Of a stretch of DNA of 64,000 bases, positions 14,473 through 21,791 are shown one piece after another. The notes below the pieces were generated by a model. It saw only the letters and a program-made list of their open reading frames with translations, had not been told where the DNA came from and did not search any database. The stretch's first letter is position 1. Each line of letters begins with the position of its first letter. Position numbers and translations under genes: made by a program. Source of the stretch: a virus; the IMG/VR virus record IMGVR_UViG_3300008625_000007, positions 1 to 64,000 of that record. The stretch is one strand, 5' to 3'.

Positions 14473-14481
14473 ATTATACCA
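14473..14481 (-). promoter_or_regulatory. Candidate extended -10 promoter (TGGTATAAT)
   Basis: TGGTATAAT on the minus strand lies about 22 nt before the ATG of the small gene at 14451. It matches the extended -10 form used by sigma-70. No -35 is visible. Confidence 0.45.
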
Positions 14482-15073
14482 CACCATATCGAATTTTGCA
14501 CGAAATTTCGATCTGCCTCTTTCTGCTTTCTGTCACCGCGGTCAGGGCAGTTTGCAGAGCGCCCCAGTGTTCACGGCTTATTCCGGTAGGTTTTCCACCA
14601 GCAAGATCAGTTAAAACCTCTAGCGCATTCTTGTATTTCTGTGCTTGCTTTGGTGATGGGCTTGTGCGTAGATTATGAAGCATATCCACAAGCTTAACTC
14701 GAAGCGCCAGTTCATCACCCAAAAGTGAGGAAATATAAACGTCGTAGCGTACTCCCGCCGAGTGCGTCAGAGCCTCCACAGTCGCAAGAATTTTTTCGGC
14801 AGCGCTTGGATCACCGAACGCTCCCCTAATCCAGGACTTCATTTCTTCCTCAGAGCCGACAGTGCCTTCCTTCGGAGCGTCTTCCAGCGTATCGTGTAAC
14901 AAGGCAACAAACTGTGCTTGCTTATCATTAGGGTAATATTTTCTTGCTAAATTACGTACAGCGCTCGGGTGAGAAAATCCCGGGGCTCCAGAGCGACGCT
15001 TCTGACCCATGTGGGCCATCCTCGCAGTCGCATAAACATCTTCGTAATCTTCTCTCGAAAACGCTTGTTCCAT
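14474..15073 (-). CDS. HD-domain (p)ppGpp hydrolase-like protein
   Basis: 199 residues from ATG 15073; an upstream TTG extension is less likely. Motifs match the HD hydrolase domain of SpoT/MESH-type enzymes: SHPSAVRNLARKY near 36, ALLHDTLEDAP near 58 (HD motif), EALTH, and LALRVKLVDMLHNLRTS near 124 (KLxDxLHN). No synthetase, TGS or ACT domain is present, so it would be hydrolase-only. It probably lowers (p)ppGpp or a related nucleotide in the infected cell (inference). An extended -10 for the next gene lies within its last codons. Confidence 0.82.
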   Translation of the reverse strand: MEQAFSREDYEDVYATARMAHMGQKRRSGAPGFSHPSAVRNLARKYYPNDKQAQFVALLHDTLEDAPKEGTVGSEEEMKSWIRGAFGDPSAAEKILATVEALTHSAGVRYDVYISSLLGDELALRVKLVDMLHNLRTSPSPKQAQKYKNALEVLTDLAGGKPTGISREHWGALQTALTAVTESRKRQIEISCKIRYGVV

Positions 15074-15109
15074 ATTACTAAATATCGTGCAACATAGCAA
15101 ATTAGCTTA

Positions 15110-15451
15110 TTACAAAAAAACTTGAATAAAGATTATAGTAAAAGAAAGTCCAACACAAAGCATCGTTTTCATAGTAAACATCGATTCCCCCAAAAGGGCG
15201 TATGTCAAGATGGGGAACACAAGATATGAAATCCCAAAAGCCAAGAACCTGGATGCCCAAACGCTATCATTTAGCGCAGTATACGCAAACCGCGCCCCGT
15301 AATAAGCACATAGCGATGCGGGAACCGCTGTTAAAATCGCTATCTGAAGAGATTTTTCTTTCCACTCAGGTGAAATAAACTGTGTATTTGCCGCAAACCA
15401 TACAAGCGTGTGGAGAAGAGTGAACATGGCTGCAGCGTAGATAATCTTCAT
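15110..15451 (-). CDS. Small multi-pass membrane protein
   Basis: 113 residues with about four hydrophobic helices (roughly 3-22, 36-58, 68-86 and 92-112) and short loops. No motif identifies it. It is translationally coupled to the upstream gene by ATGA. It could be a host-membrane modifier, holin-like or exclusion protein; I cannot choose between these. Confidence 0.7.
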   Translation of the reverse strand: MKIIYAAAMFTLLHTLVWFAANTQFISPEWKEKSLQIAILTAVPASLCAYYGARFAYTALNDSVWASRFLAFGISYLVFPILTYALLGESMFTMKTMLCVGLSFTIIFIQVFL

Positions 15452-15636
15452 TTTTCCTCATTTTGAACAACAACCCGCTTTATTTCAAAGCCTGGTATCT
15501 CTTTCTTTTGCGAATCTACAAGAATAGTATAAAATACCCCAAGAGCAGGCGGGCCCAGGTGCTCTTCTAAAATCATCGCAGTTAGTCCATTTTTAAGAAG
15601 AACTAAGTCCCCTACTTCTATTTTCGGTGCTTGCAT
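15448..15636 (-). CDS. Small SH3-like protein, unknown
   Basis: 62 residues, MQAPKIEVGDLVLLKNGLTAMI and then a YTILVDSQKKEI segment. The VGDLV...G..A.I layout resembles small SH3/KOW-like beta barrels found in phage accessory proteins. It overlaps the upstream gene by 19 nt and the downstream membrane protein by 4 nt. Confidence 0.65.
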   Translation of the reverse strand: MQAPKIEVGDLVLLKNGLTAMILEEHLGPPALGVFYTILVDSQKKEIPGFEIKRVVVQNEEK

Positions 15637-15821
15637 TCTGCGACCATATATTTGTCAACTTTATAAACTTTGTTTTCATACAGCACTTCGTACCACGGTT
15701 CTCCAACATCTAAACCAGGGTCTTCTTTTATACATAAAACACGAGCTCCTGGAGGGGGATAAAGGCTGGGTAGCGGTAGCTGACTTAATACGTCTAGAAT
15801 TTCCAAAACACGACCCTTCAC
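15618..15821 (-). CDS. Small protein of unknown function
   Basis: 67 residues from a GTG start that forms a GTGA overlap with the upstream stop. It contains PPGARVLCIKEDPG and PWYEVLYENKVYKVDKYMV, again a small beta-rich, SH3-like pattern similar in style to its two neighbours, so the three may be diverged copies. No function can be assigned. Confidence 0.62.
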   Translation of the reverse strand: MKGRVLEILDVLSQLPLPSLYPPPGARVLCIKEDPGLDVGEPWYEVLYENKVYKVDKYMVAECKHRK

Positions 15822-16105
15822 TCTATAGCCGCTCCATCGCTACGGGGAGGCTTAACTTCTTCAAAGAGTGCCATGTCACACAATTCAAAAAGTGCTCCAC
15901 AATAAATAACATCAATAGCTTTTTTCAGAGCAATATAATCTTCGCTGACTCGTCGCAACTGATATGAAAGGTCTTTCTCTTTGGGCGTCGAAACCACAAT
16001 ACACACTTCTCCAGCGGGCGGATAATCATTTTTAAAAATATCTCCACGAAGATGTGCGCAATAACCATCGGGCTTTCGAGAAACTAATGAACCTTTTTTT
16101 ATCAC
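15818..16105 (-). CDS. Small protein of unknown function
   Basis: 95 residues from GTG in a GTGA overlap with the deaminase gene upstream. It starts IKKGSLVSRKPDGYCAHLRGD and contains AGEVCIVVSTPKEKD, a beta-rich, SH3-like layout (KKGxLV...GxVxxV). Third in a run of similar small proteins. No function assigned. Confidence 0.62.
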   Translation of the reverse strand: MIKKGSLVSRKPDGYCAHLRGDIFKNDYPPAGEVCIVVSTPKEKDLSYQLRRVSEDYIALKKAIDVIYCGALFELCDMALFEEVKPPRSDGAAIE

Positions 16106-16458
16106 AACTCAAGTTCCTCCCACTCACCGTCCCAATTGGTAAACTTCACCTTTTTAATACCAGCTTTTTGAATCTCAGAAACACAGAGCTGACAAGGCTT
16201 TGCCATTGTCCGACCGTGGTCACACTTCTTAAAGCGCATCACTTCCAGCTCGTCACCAGGCTCGGCAAAACGAAGAACGTTCATTTCCGCATGCATGTGA
16301 GAAGCCCAAGTTCCGTCAGCGTATTGCCTCTTAAAACGAGGATGTGTCTTGTCGGTGTTCTCCCCAATGCGAACGACCCTACCGTTCCGGCGAAGAATTG
16401 CAGCCAAATGATAAGATCGTCCATTCGCCACAGCCAATTCCTTAGCTCGATAATACAC
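16102..16458 (-). CDS. Zinc-dependent cytidine/deoxycytidylate deaminase-like protein
   Basis: 118 residues from GTG. The catalytic motif HAEMNVLRF (residues ~55-63) and PCQLCVSEIQKAGIKKV (residues ~88-104) are the H-A-E and P-C-x-x-C zinc motifs of the deaminase superfamily. Length and layout are closer to compact cytidine-deaminase or tRNA/RNA-editing-like members than to the dCMP deaminase encoded elsewhere in the window. The substrate is unknown. Confidence 0.8.
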   Translation of the reverse strand: MYYRAKELAVANGRSYHLAAILRRNGRVVRIGENTDKTHPRFKRQYADGTWASHMHAEMNVLRFAEPGDELEVMRFKKCDHGRTMAKPCQLCVSEIQKAGIKKVKFTNWDGEWEELEL

Positions 16459-16466
16459 TCGGCATT

Positions 16467-16811
16467 TTATTGCCCTCCCAAATCATCGACAGTCTTTATA
16501 TCACGAGTTACTATTTTCTCTAATTCAGAGACAACTGTCTTATACTCTTCAGAGAAAATATCATAGAAATCCCTGACCCAGTACCTGTAAACGCTAAGCT
16601 GGTATGTGTGAGGTTCAGGCTTACTTGACGTTATCGCAATGACCCACTCCCGAACTGCTTCGTAGCTTGTATCAGCTAAAACAATCGGACACTTTCCAGA
16701 AGGAATCGCTAACTTCATTGGTGTGTAATTTATCTGTGCATCAGCTGTACGACCCCAGCTTTTCGAAACACCTTTTCTGGTTCTAGAGCGCCTTTTTACT
16801 TTCTTTGCCAC
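16467..16811 (-). CDS. Small basic-start protein, unknown
   Basis: 114 residues from GTG 16811, decided by AAGGA about 7 nt upstream. The N terminus is very basic (AKKVKRRSRTRKGVSKSWGR), possibly nucleic-acid binding. The rest includes YTPMKLAIPSGKCPIVLAD and YQLSVYRYWVRDFYDIF. No family recognised. Confidence 0.62.
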   Translation of the reverse strand: MAKKVKRRSRTRKGVSKSWGRTADAQINYTPMKLAIPSGKCPIVLADTSYEAVREWVIAITSSKPEPHTYQLSVYRYWVRDFYDIFSEEYKTVVSELEKIVTRDIKTVDDLGGQ

Positions 16812-16829
16812 TTAAAATCCTTTTGATAT

Positions 16830-16838
16830 ATTATACCA
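16830..16838 (-). promoter_or_regulatory. Candidate extended -10 promoter (TGGTATAAT)
   Basis: Same extended -10 sequence as upstream of the 14451 gene, about 20 nt before the GTG at 16811 in a 43-nt gap. Confidence 0.45.
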
Positions 16839-16854
16839 AAAACTCAGCAGCTTT

Positions 16855-17094
16855 TCACTTCCAGACAACCATCTTCGAAGCGTGACCTGGATAGCGATCT
16901 TCCATCCTGAAAGCTGATGTGGTGACAGCATATGCATTCAGACCAAGGTGATCCTTCCACATCATTTTTTCGGCAGTGCAATTTTTTTCGACAATAAGCT
17001 TACCATCGACAGAACTAGCGGGATAACAGAAACCGCGGGCTCCCTTAACAGAACGAATAACTGATTGACCTTTTCGTAGTTTAATGCTTGGCAT
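16855..17094 (-). CDS. Small conserved-looking protein, unknown
   Basis: 79 residues. The ATG at 17094 follows GGGAG at about 7 nt; a longer in-frame ORF would run deep into the deformylase gene and is rejected. It contains GARGFCYPASSVDGKLIVEKNCTAEKMM. No family recognised. The gap to the deformylase (17095-17170) holds only the ribosome-binding site. Confidence 0.6.
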   Translation of the reverse strand: MPSIKLRKGQSVIRSVKGARGFCYPASSVDGKLIVEKNCTAEKMMWKDHLGLNAYAVTTSAFRMEDRYPGHASKMVVWK

Positions 17095-17170
17095 TTTTTC
17101 TCCCAACACCTTTTTTGTTACATCAAGTAAATATAAAAACAAGCCCGCTGGTGTACTCACACACTCGGAA

Positions 17171-17818
17171 TTACTTTCGTTTATTTCGCTTCTTGCGTAT
17201 TTTTTTCTTACGACTACGTCCTGTTTTTTGCGGTGAGGACTTGCTTGATTTGCCGTTATAAAGCTCGCTGTCTTGCTCAAACTGCGCTTTCACCAGCGCC
17301 GCGAGCTCCCTATCACGCTTTCTAGTCTTCTTTACCTTCTTAATGAGCATTGATCGCTTTAATCTAGAAAGTCGATTTAAAAAAACCTGGCCTGTCAGGT
17401 GATCAAATTCATGCTGAACACATGCTGCTGGGAACCCAAACAAATTTAATTCTCTAGGGTTTCCCTCACGATCACAAAAAGTTAATACACATTTTTCATA
17501 ACGAGGAACGTAAGCAGAAATTTCTGGAATAGAGAAACACGATTCTTCAACGCGAACAATCTCACCGCTACATGATATGGAGGGATTAATCACTTCCAAA
17601 ACTTCTTCTTCATGGTCCTCTATTTCAAGCAATTGTGGGTTTATAACAAATGCGCTTACCGAATATCCAATTTGGGGCGCTGCAAGACCGTATCCCTGGA
17701 GCACTCGAAATGTGTCTTTTAGATCATCAAGGAATTGATATGAATCTTCTCCCGTTGTAATTGGTGAACACACTTTAGACAACGTCTTATTCGGCCATGT
17801 AACAATACTTTTATACAT
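17171..17818 (-). CDS. def: Peptide deformylase with basic C-terminal tail
   Basis: The three deformylase motifs are present: GYGLAAPQIG near residue 43, EESCFSIP near 91 (usually EGCLS, so the Gly is Ser here, but the zinc Cys is kept) and HEFDHLTG near 136. It removes N-formyl groups from nascent proteins and needs a metal. The catalytic part is ~165 residues. About 50 residues follow, ending in a very basic run (SRKKKIRKKRNKRK) that ordinary deformylases lack and that may dock it to rRNA or another nucleic acid. Phage deformylases are known. Confidence 0.92.
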   Translation of the reverse strand: MYKSIVTWPNKTLSKVCSPITTGEDSYQFLDDLKDTFRVLQGYGLAAPQIGYSVSAFVINPQLLEIEDHEEEVLEVINPSISCSGEIVRVEESCFSIPEISAYVPRYEKCVLTFCDREGNPRELNLFGFPAACVQHEFDHLTGQVFLNRLSRLKRSMLIKKVKKTRKRDRELAALVKAQFEQDSELYNGKSSKSSPQKTGRSRKKKIRKKRNKRK

Positions 17819-17820
17819 CG

Positions 17821-17997
17821 TTAGTCCCTATCTTGCCTAATAATTTCAGCCCACCAAACAAAAAAGCACAAAGTTGCAGTAACACCGCTGAACAGCGTTT
17901 GTTGCGCTTCTCCTAGCGCAGCAAAAAATGCAGCAATTCCAAAATTTAAAAACGTCAATACAACAAATATACGTCCTCTAACGCTTTTTGGAATCAT
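17821..17997 (-). CDS. Small membrane protein (58 aa)
   Basis: Starts MIPKSVRGRIFVVLTFLNFG and ends WWAEIIRQDRD. Two hydrophobic helices (roughly residues 10-28 and 36-50) are joined by GEAQQTLFSG. It fills the gap between the deformylase gene and the next gene upstream, overlapping the latter by 20 nt. Function unknown; the two-helix layout allows a holin-like role, but nothing specific supports it. Confidence 0.65.
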   Translation of the reverse strand: MIPKSVRGRIFVVLTFLNFGIAAFFAALGEAQQTLFSGVTATLCFFVWWAEIIRQDRD

Positions 17998-18346
17998 TGG
18001 TTACTCTCTTTTTCTTCGCTCGACGTGGGCGCTCGGCGGCAGGAGTATGCCACGCTTCTTTCTTAGAAGAAGTCTTCTCTGCTTGTTTTGACTTTACTTC
18101 TTCAGAAGACAACGAGGGTACAGGCTTGTCGGGAGCGGTGTGTTCTTTTTCTGCTATAGAGGTGTCTATAAACAATGAAGATACGTCTGAGGTCTTGGGG
18201 GGAACCAGATTATTCTCATTGCACCACTTTTTGAGATGGCTCAAGCTAGTAATCTGTTTGTTTTTTAACCATTCGCCTAAATTTATCTGTCGGCGGTGGA
18301 TCCAGCTTTCAAATGAGCGTTTTCTAATTCCATTTGTCATCATCAT
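17978..18346 (-). CDS. Small HTH-like or basic protein, unknown
   Basis: 122 residues. The first part (SFESWIHRRQINLGEWLKNKQITSLSHLKKWC) looks like a short helical, DNA-binding-like region. The rest is low complexity, Ser/Glu/Lys-rich, ending in a basic RPRRAKKKR segment. Three ATGs in a row make the exact start uncertain. It overlaps the upstream gene by 23 nt. Confidence 0.58.
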   Translation of the reverse strand: MMMTNGIRKRSFESWIHRRQINLGEWLKNKQITSLSHLKKWCNENNLVPPKTSDVSSLFIDTSIAEKEHTAPDKPVPSLSSEEVKSKQAEKTSSKKEAWHTPAAERPRRAKKKRVTNDSKKR

Positions 18347-18650
18347 TACCTGAACTATAATATCGTTTTCTGGCAGCTTCTTCAGCTAGCATTCTATCTC
18401 TTGCATTACAAATAAGTATTTCAACAGTACGAAAAACGTTTTCGGGCATTAGATTCCCATCGAAGCATTCCCACCCAGTGTTCTTAAGCCAAAACAAAGC
18501 TTTCCCTAGATCTGGTGGGGCTGCGGACAACATTGCTCTTAGCTCATTTAAAAATTCGTTTAATAGCTCTTCATCCCACTCAAGCGCTTCAAGCAATTCA
18601 GTCCTTTCTCTCAAGGACTGAAATTGCTCTATGAATAAACGCAGGCTCAC
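18324..18650 (-). CDS. Small helical protein, unknown
   Basis: 108 residues from GTG in a GTGA overlap with the upstream gene. It is rich in Leu, Glu and Arg (FIEQFQSLRERTELLEALEW) and clearly helical, with a Lys/Asp tail. No family recognised. Its coupling to the sigma-related pair upstream suggests a regulatory context, but that is only positional. Confidence 0.6.
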   Translation of the reverse strand: MSLRLFIEQFQSLRERTELLEALEWDEELLNEFLNELRAMLSAAPPDLGKALFWLKNTGWECFDGNLMPENVFRTVEILICNARDRMLAEEAARKRYYSSGNDDDKWN

Positions 18651-18925
18651 AAATCAATTCCCTCTGACATAATGTCTGCTACGCTTTCCTGGAACCTTGG
18701 ATCAAGAGCGATCCGCTCAATCTCGTCATTTGGCATTTCGTAAAGCTCGCATACGACAGACGCAACCTTTCGCATTCCGCTTAAGAAATAGTTTCTAGCA
18801 GCAGAGTGCTTCATGGAATCGCCATGCTCTGTCATAATTTCAGCAATTTCACGATAGCCCTTGCCACCCCGCTCAGTTACTGTTGCGTAGCCGTGTGTGG
18901 CTTTGAATCCCTTTGGCATACTCAT
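18647..18925 (-). CDS. HTH protein, candidate detached sigma region 4.2
   Basis: 92 residues. KGYREIAEIMTEHGDSMKHS near 22-41, then AARNYFLSGMRKVA, follow the spacing of sigma-70 region 4.2 (YxEIA..., then basic recognition helix, then A-x-x-R-K). The upstream sigma gene stops just where region 4.2 should begin, and the two genes share a TAATG junction. I infer that this may supply the -35-recognition helix in trans. It may instead be an unrelated HTH regulator. Confidence 0.6.
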   Translation of the reverse strand: MSMPKGFKATHGYATVTERGGKGYREIAEIMTEHGDSMKHSAARNYFLSGMRKVASVVCELYEMPNDEIERIALDPRFQESVADIMSEGIDL

Positions 18926-19680
18926 TACTTACTCCCTTGTAGCTTCAAAAAATCAGCTTTTGAAATTGGAAAATTCTCAGAATCATGGTCATCTTCAGAC
19001 AACCCAAATCGAAGACGAATAATCTTTTCTTCTCGAGAAGATAGCTTCTTAAGAGCGCCAACTAGAGCACCCCGAAGAACAATACGATCCAGACTATCGC
19101 CCGGATCACGATCGTCCGTGCCTCCAACAAGCTCAGCGAATGTTCGACTCCCCGAATCGTTTTTCCCTACCGGGGCGTCCAGTGATAGTTGAGGTGCTCC
19201 TGACTTTCTGATTGCCTTTAGAGTCTGAACCGGAACACCAACTGCCGCGGCGACTTCTTCAGGAGAGGGCTCGCATTTAAACTCTTCGGTATATTCTTCC
19301 GTGAATTTGTACGCTCTGTACATTAGCGCTCGAGCAGAAGTTGGCATCTTAATTGCGCCAGACTGGCCAGCAACGTGAGATTGCACGGCTTGACGAATCC
19401 ACCACACAGCATATGTACTGAACTTGAAACCCCTACGCCAGTCAAAACGATCGACCGCTCTAATCAAGCCAATATTCGATTCTTGAATCAAGTCTTCAAA
19501 CGAACATCCGCGGTCACGGAATTTCTTTGCAATAGAGATCGCAAGACGAAGATTCGACTGAATCATCTTTTCTCTAGCAGACTGGTCACCCAGTTCAATT
19601 GCTTTTGCAAGCTCTACTTCTTCTTCTCTCGTGAGAAGATCATGGCTTCCCACATCCTTAAAGTAATGGTCTAGCATCAT
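18925..19680 (-). CDS. Sigma-70 family RNA polymerase sigma factor, truncated in region 4
   Basis: 251 residues. Region 1.2/2 is clear: [56 protein letters not shown], and [15 protein letters not shown] (-10 binding). Region 3 follows ([14 protein letters not shown]), then 4.1 ([21 protein letters not shown]). The chain then ends after ~20 residues, without the region 4.2 helix-turn-helix. It would redirect RNA polymerase, probably to TATAAT-type promoters. A 67-nt leader with a TATAAT box precedes it. Confidence 0.9.
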   Translation of the reverse strand: MMLDHYFKDVGSHDLLTREEEVELAKAIELGDQSAREKMIQSNLRLAISIAKKFRDRGCSFEDLIQESNIGLIRAVDRFDWRRGFKFSTYAVWWIRQAVQSHVAGQSGAIKMPTSARALMYRAYKFTEEYTEEFKCEPSPEEVAAAVGVPVQTLKAIRKSGAPQLSLDAPVGKNDSGSRTFAELVGGTDDRDPGDSLDRIVLRGALVGALKKLSSREEKIIRLRFGLSEDDHDSENFPISKADFLKLQGSK

Positions 19681-19746
19681 ATGTTTTATAGCCCCGAGTA
19701 AATTAGGTTAGTCACAGATAGAGGTATTTCCCCATCCATCATTAAT

Positions 19747-19752
19747 ATTATA
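19747..19752 (-). promoter_or_regulatory. Candidate -10 box upstream of the sigma gene
   Basis: TATAAT on the minus strand in the 85-nt gap before the sigma factor gene, 67 nt before its ATG. No clear -35. Confidence 0.4.
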
Positions 19753-19765
19753 CACCATATGTACG

Positions 19766-20017
19766 TTACTTTGCACGATATCTTGTCTTTTTTCTCAAAT
19801 AATTTTGATGAGCAATTTTCCTATTTTTTCGACACTCCGCTTCTCGAAATAAATAACATATTTCTTCTTCATAGCTCTTATAAAATTCAGGAGGACTATA
19901 CCGCCTCTTTTGTCTGTATCGCTCCAGTAACATTTCGACTTTAGAGTCGGACATATATTGGATATTTTGCATATCTACTTTCCTAAAGGGCTGACGTGTT
20001 TGTCTTCTTTGAGCCAT
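19766..20017 (-). CDS. Small basic protein, unknown
   Basis: 83 residues from ATG 20017, which shares bases with the GroEL stop (TGATG). Very basic and Tyr/Arg-rich (AQRRQTRQPFRK, LERYRQKRRYSPPEFYKSYEEEI, RKKTRYRAK). Probably nucleic-acid or ribosome binding by charge alone. No family recognised. Confidence 0.6.
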   Translation of the reverse strand: MAQRRQTRQPFRKVDMQNIQYMSDSKVEMLLERYRQKRRYSPPEFYKSYEEEICYLFREAECRKNRKIAHQNYLRKKTRYRAK

Positions 20018-21600
20018 CAATCGTTGTTATCCTCTTCGTTTACCATTGCACAACCAATTGATAACAGGTTAATCGCAACACTGGACGCATTTGTAAGAGC
20101 CAAACGAGTAACCTTCACAGGATCCACAATTCCTACCTTCATAAGGTTACACACCTCATTAGATATACCATTGTAGCCAAAAGATGAGGGTTTTTCAAGC
20201 ATTTTCTCTAAAATTACCTCAGGCACAGCACCACAATTCTTCGCAATTTGTTTAAGCGGCGCCGTTGCAGACTTGTATAAAATTTTCTCGCCTATCCCCG
20301 ATTCAGGCTCTAAAATATCTGAAGCAATCCTTGCTAAAACTGCTCCACCACCTGGGATAATTCCTTCCTCTATCGCTGCTCTAGTCGCGTAAATGGCATC
20401 GTCAACCCTGTCTTTACGTTCACGAATTTCTGCTTCTGTCGCGCCGCCAACTCGTAAAATTCCGATACCGCTACTCATCCTCCGAATTCGACGATCGAGA
20501 ACTGCGTATATTTCATTGCTTTCTTGCTGGCTTTCTTTTGCAGCCACAATATCGTCAATTCTTTCAGAGCGAGTTGTCTCATCACCTGCTGCTCCGATAA
20601 AAATGCTTCGAAACCTATACGCCAACAACCTATCACACCGACCCATGTCCCCTAAACCATAGTTCGTCCAAGTCGATGGTTCGTCTGTTAACATCTCGCA
20701 GCCAAATAAAACCGCTAAATCTCTCAATGCCTCTATCCTTGCATCTCCAAATTCAGGAGCAGCAAGAACGCATGTCTTGATTAAGTTTTTTGAATGATTT
20801 AGAATTAATGCTTGAAGCGCTTCGCCAGTTACTTCTGGTGATATTAATACAAGCGGTCTACCTGTTGAAGCCGATTCTTCTAAAAAATGCATAATATGAC
20901 TCAACAGGTGGACTTTTTGTGTTGTAATTAAAATTGCAGGATTCTCAAGTTCACAACACATTCTCGCTGGTCGGTTTATAAAGTATGGTGACACATAACC
21001 ACGATCAATTTCACACCCATCAACAACCTCCAAAGACGACTCAAAGCCTTTTGCTTCATCGACTGTCACGCTACCTGTTTCACCGACAGCTTTCAACGCG
21101 TCTACGATCAATTCAGCAAGGTCCTCTTCTCCATTAACAGATATATTTGCGACTCTTAACAGATCTTTATCAGACTTTACGGGACTTGACTTGCTTTGGA
21201 GCTTCTCGATAAGCGTTAACGTCGCAGACCTGATACCGCTTCTAATATCGTTTAATTCATGACCAGCATTAAGGGCCTTTAGCCCTTCGTGGAAGATTGC
21301 AGATGCCAAAATAGTGGCTGTTGTAGTGCCATCTCCTGCCTCTTCAGCAGTTCTTTGAGCTGCTTCTCGTACAAGATGTACACCCATATTGGCAAATCGA
21401 TCGCGAAGATGAACTGCTCTTGCTACGGTGACCCCATCCTTTGTTAAAATAGGAGACATACCGTCTCTTTCAATTAGGACGTTTTTTCCGCTTGGGCCCA
21501 TTGTAACCTCGACAGCAGAGTTGAGGGTATCAACTCCCACTTTTACTTTTTCGCGGGCGTCATCGGAAAAGCTGATTAATTTTGGAGACTCATCAATCAT
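20017..21600 (-). CDS. groEL: GroEL-type chaperonin (Hsp60)
   Basis: 527 residues. ATPase residues are kept: VTMGPSGKNVLIE, TKDGVTVARA, EEAGDGTTTATILA, and the C-terminal DAIYATRAAIEEGIIPGGGA. The apical part (DRGYVSPYFINRPARM, VLISPEV) is diverged. The C terminus ends NEEDNND, without the GGM repeat tail common in bacterial GroEL. No GroES-size gene is seen nearby. Phage chaperonins that work without a co-chaperonin are known (e.g. phage EL). It likely folds viral proteins. ATGA-coupled to the small gene downstream. Confidence 0.94.
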   Translation of the reverse strand: MIDESPKLISFSDDAREKVKVGVDTLNSAVEVTMGPSGKNVLIERDGMSPILTKDGVTVARAVHLRDRFANMGVHLVREAAQRTAEEAGDGTTTATILASAIFHEGLKALNAGHELNDIRSGIRSATLTLIEKLQSKSSPVKSDKDLLRVANISVNGEEDLAELIVDALKAVGETGSVTVDEAKGFESSLEVVDGCEIDRGYVSPYFINRPARMCCELENPAILITTQKVHLLSHIMHFLEESASTGRPLVLISPEVTGEALQALILNHSKNLIKTCVLAAPEFGDARIEALRDLAVLFGCEMLTDEPSTWTNYGLGDMGRCDRLLAYRFRSIFIGAAGDETTRSERIDDIVAAKESQQESNEIYAVLDRRIRRMSSGIGILRVGGATEAEIRERKDRVDDAIYATRAAIEEGIIPGGGAVLARIASDILEPESGIGEKILYKSATAPLKQIAKNCGAVPEVILEKMLEKPSSFGYNGISNEVCNLMKVGIVDPVKVTRLALTNASSVAINLLSIGCAMVNEEDNND

Positions 21601-21791
21601 CCTTTGAGCAGCCTCTTACCGCCGCGGCCCTCACGGACTGGGCCTCCATACTCAATAATTCTTTTTGAATTTGTCACAACATCCTTTGCGACATAAAGAT
21701 CACCCTCTTTATAGACAATCTCAGTCTCAGATATCAATCCTTTTGCGCGCATTTCTACCAAAATCTCAGGAGGTAATGTACCTTGTTCCAT
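21597..21791 (-). CDS. Small protein of unknown function
   Basis: 64 residues, MEQGTLPPEILVEMRAKGLI, then a short beta-like region (EIVYKEGDLYVAKDVV) and a basic Gly-rich end. It is too short and motif-poor to be GroES. It overlaps the exonuclease gene upstream by 26 nt and GroEL by ATGA. Confidence 0.62.
   Translation of the reverse strand: MEQGTLPPEILVEMRAKGLISETEIVYKEGDLYVAKDVVTNSKRIIEYGGPVREGRGGKRLLKG

Noticed and set aside
16855-17280. Longer 141-codon version of the small gene downstream of the deformylase
   Set aside because: It would overlap the deformylase by 110 nt; the internal ATG with GGGAG is better supported.
17988-18353. Plus-strand ORF of 121 codons
   Set aside because: Antisense to a minus-strand gene that fits the local operon; no start signal.
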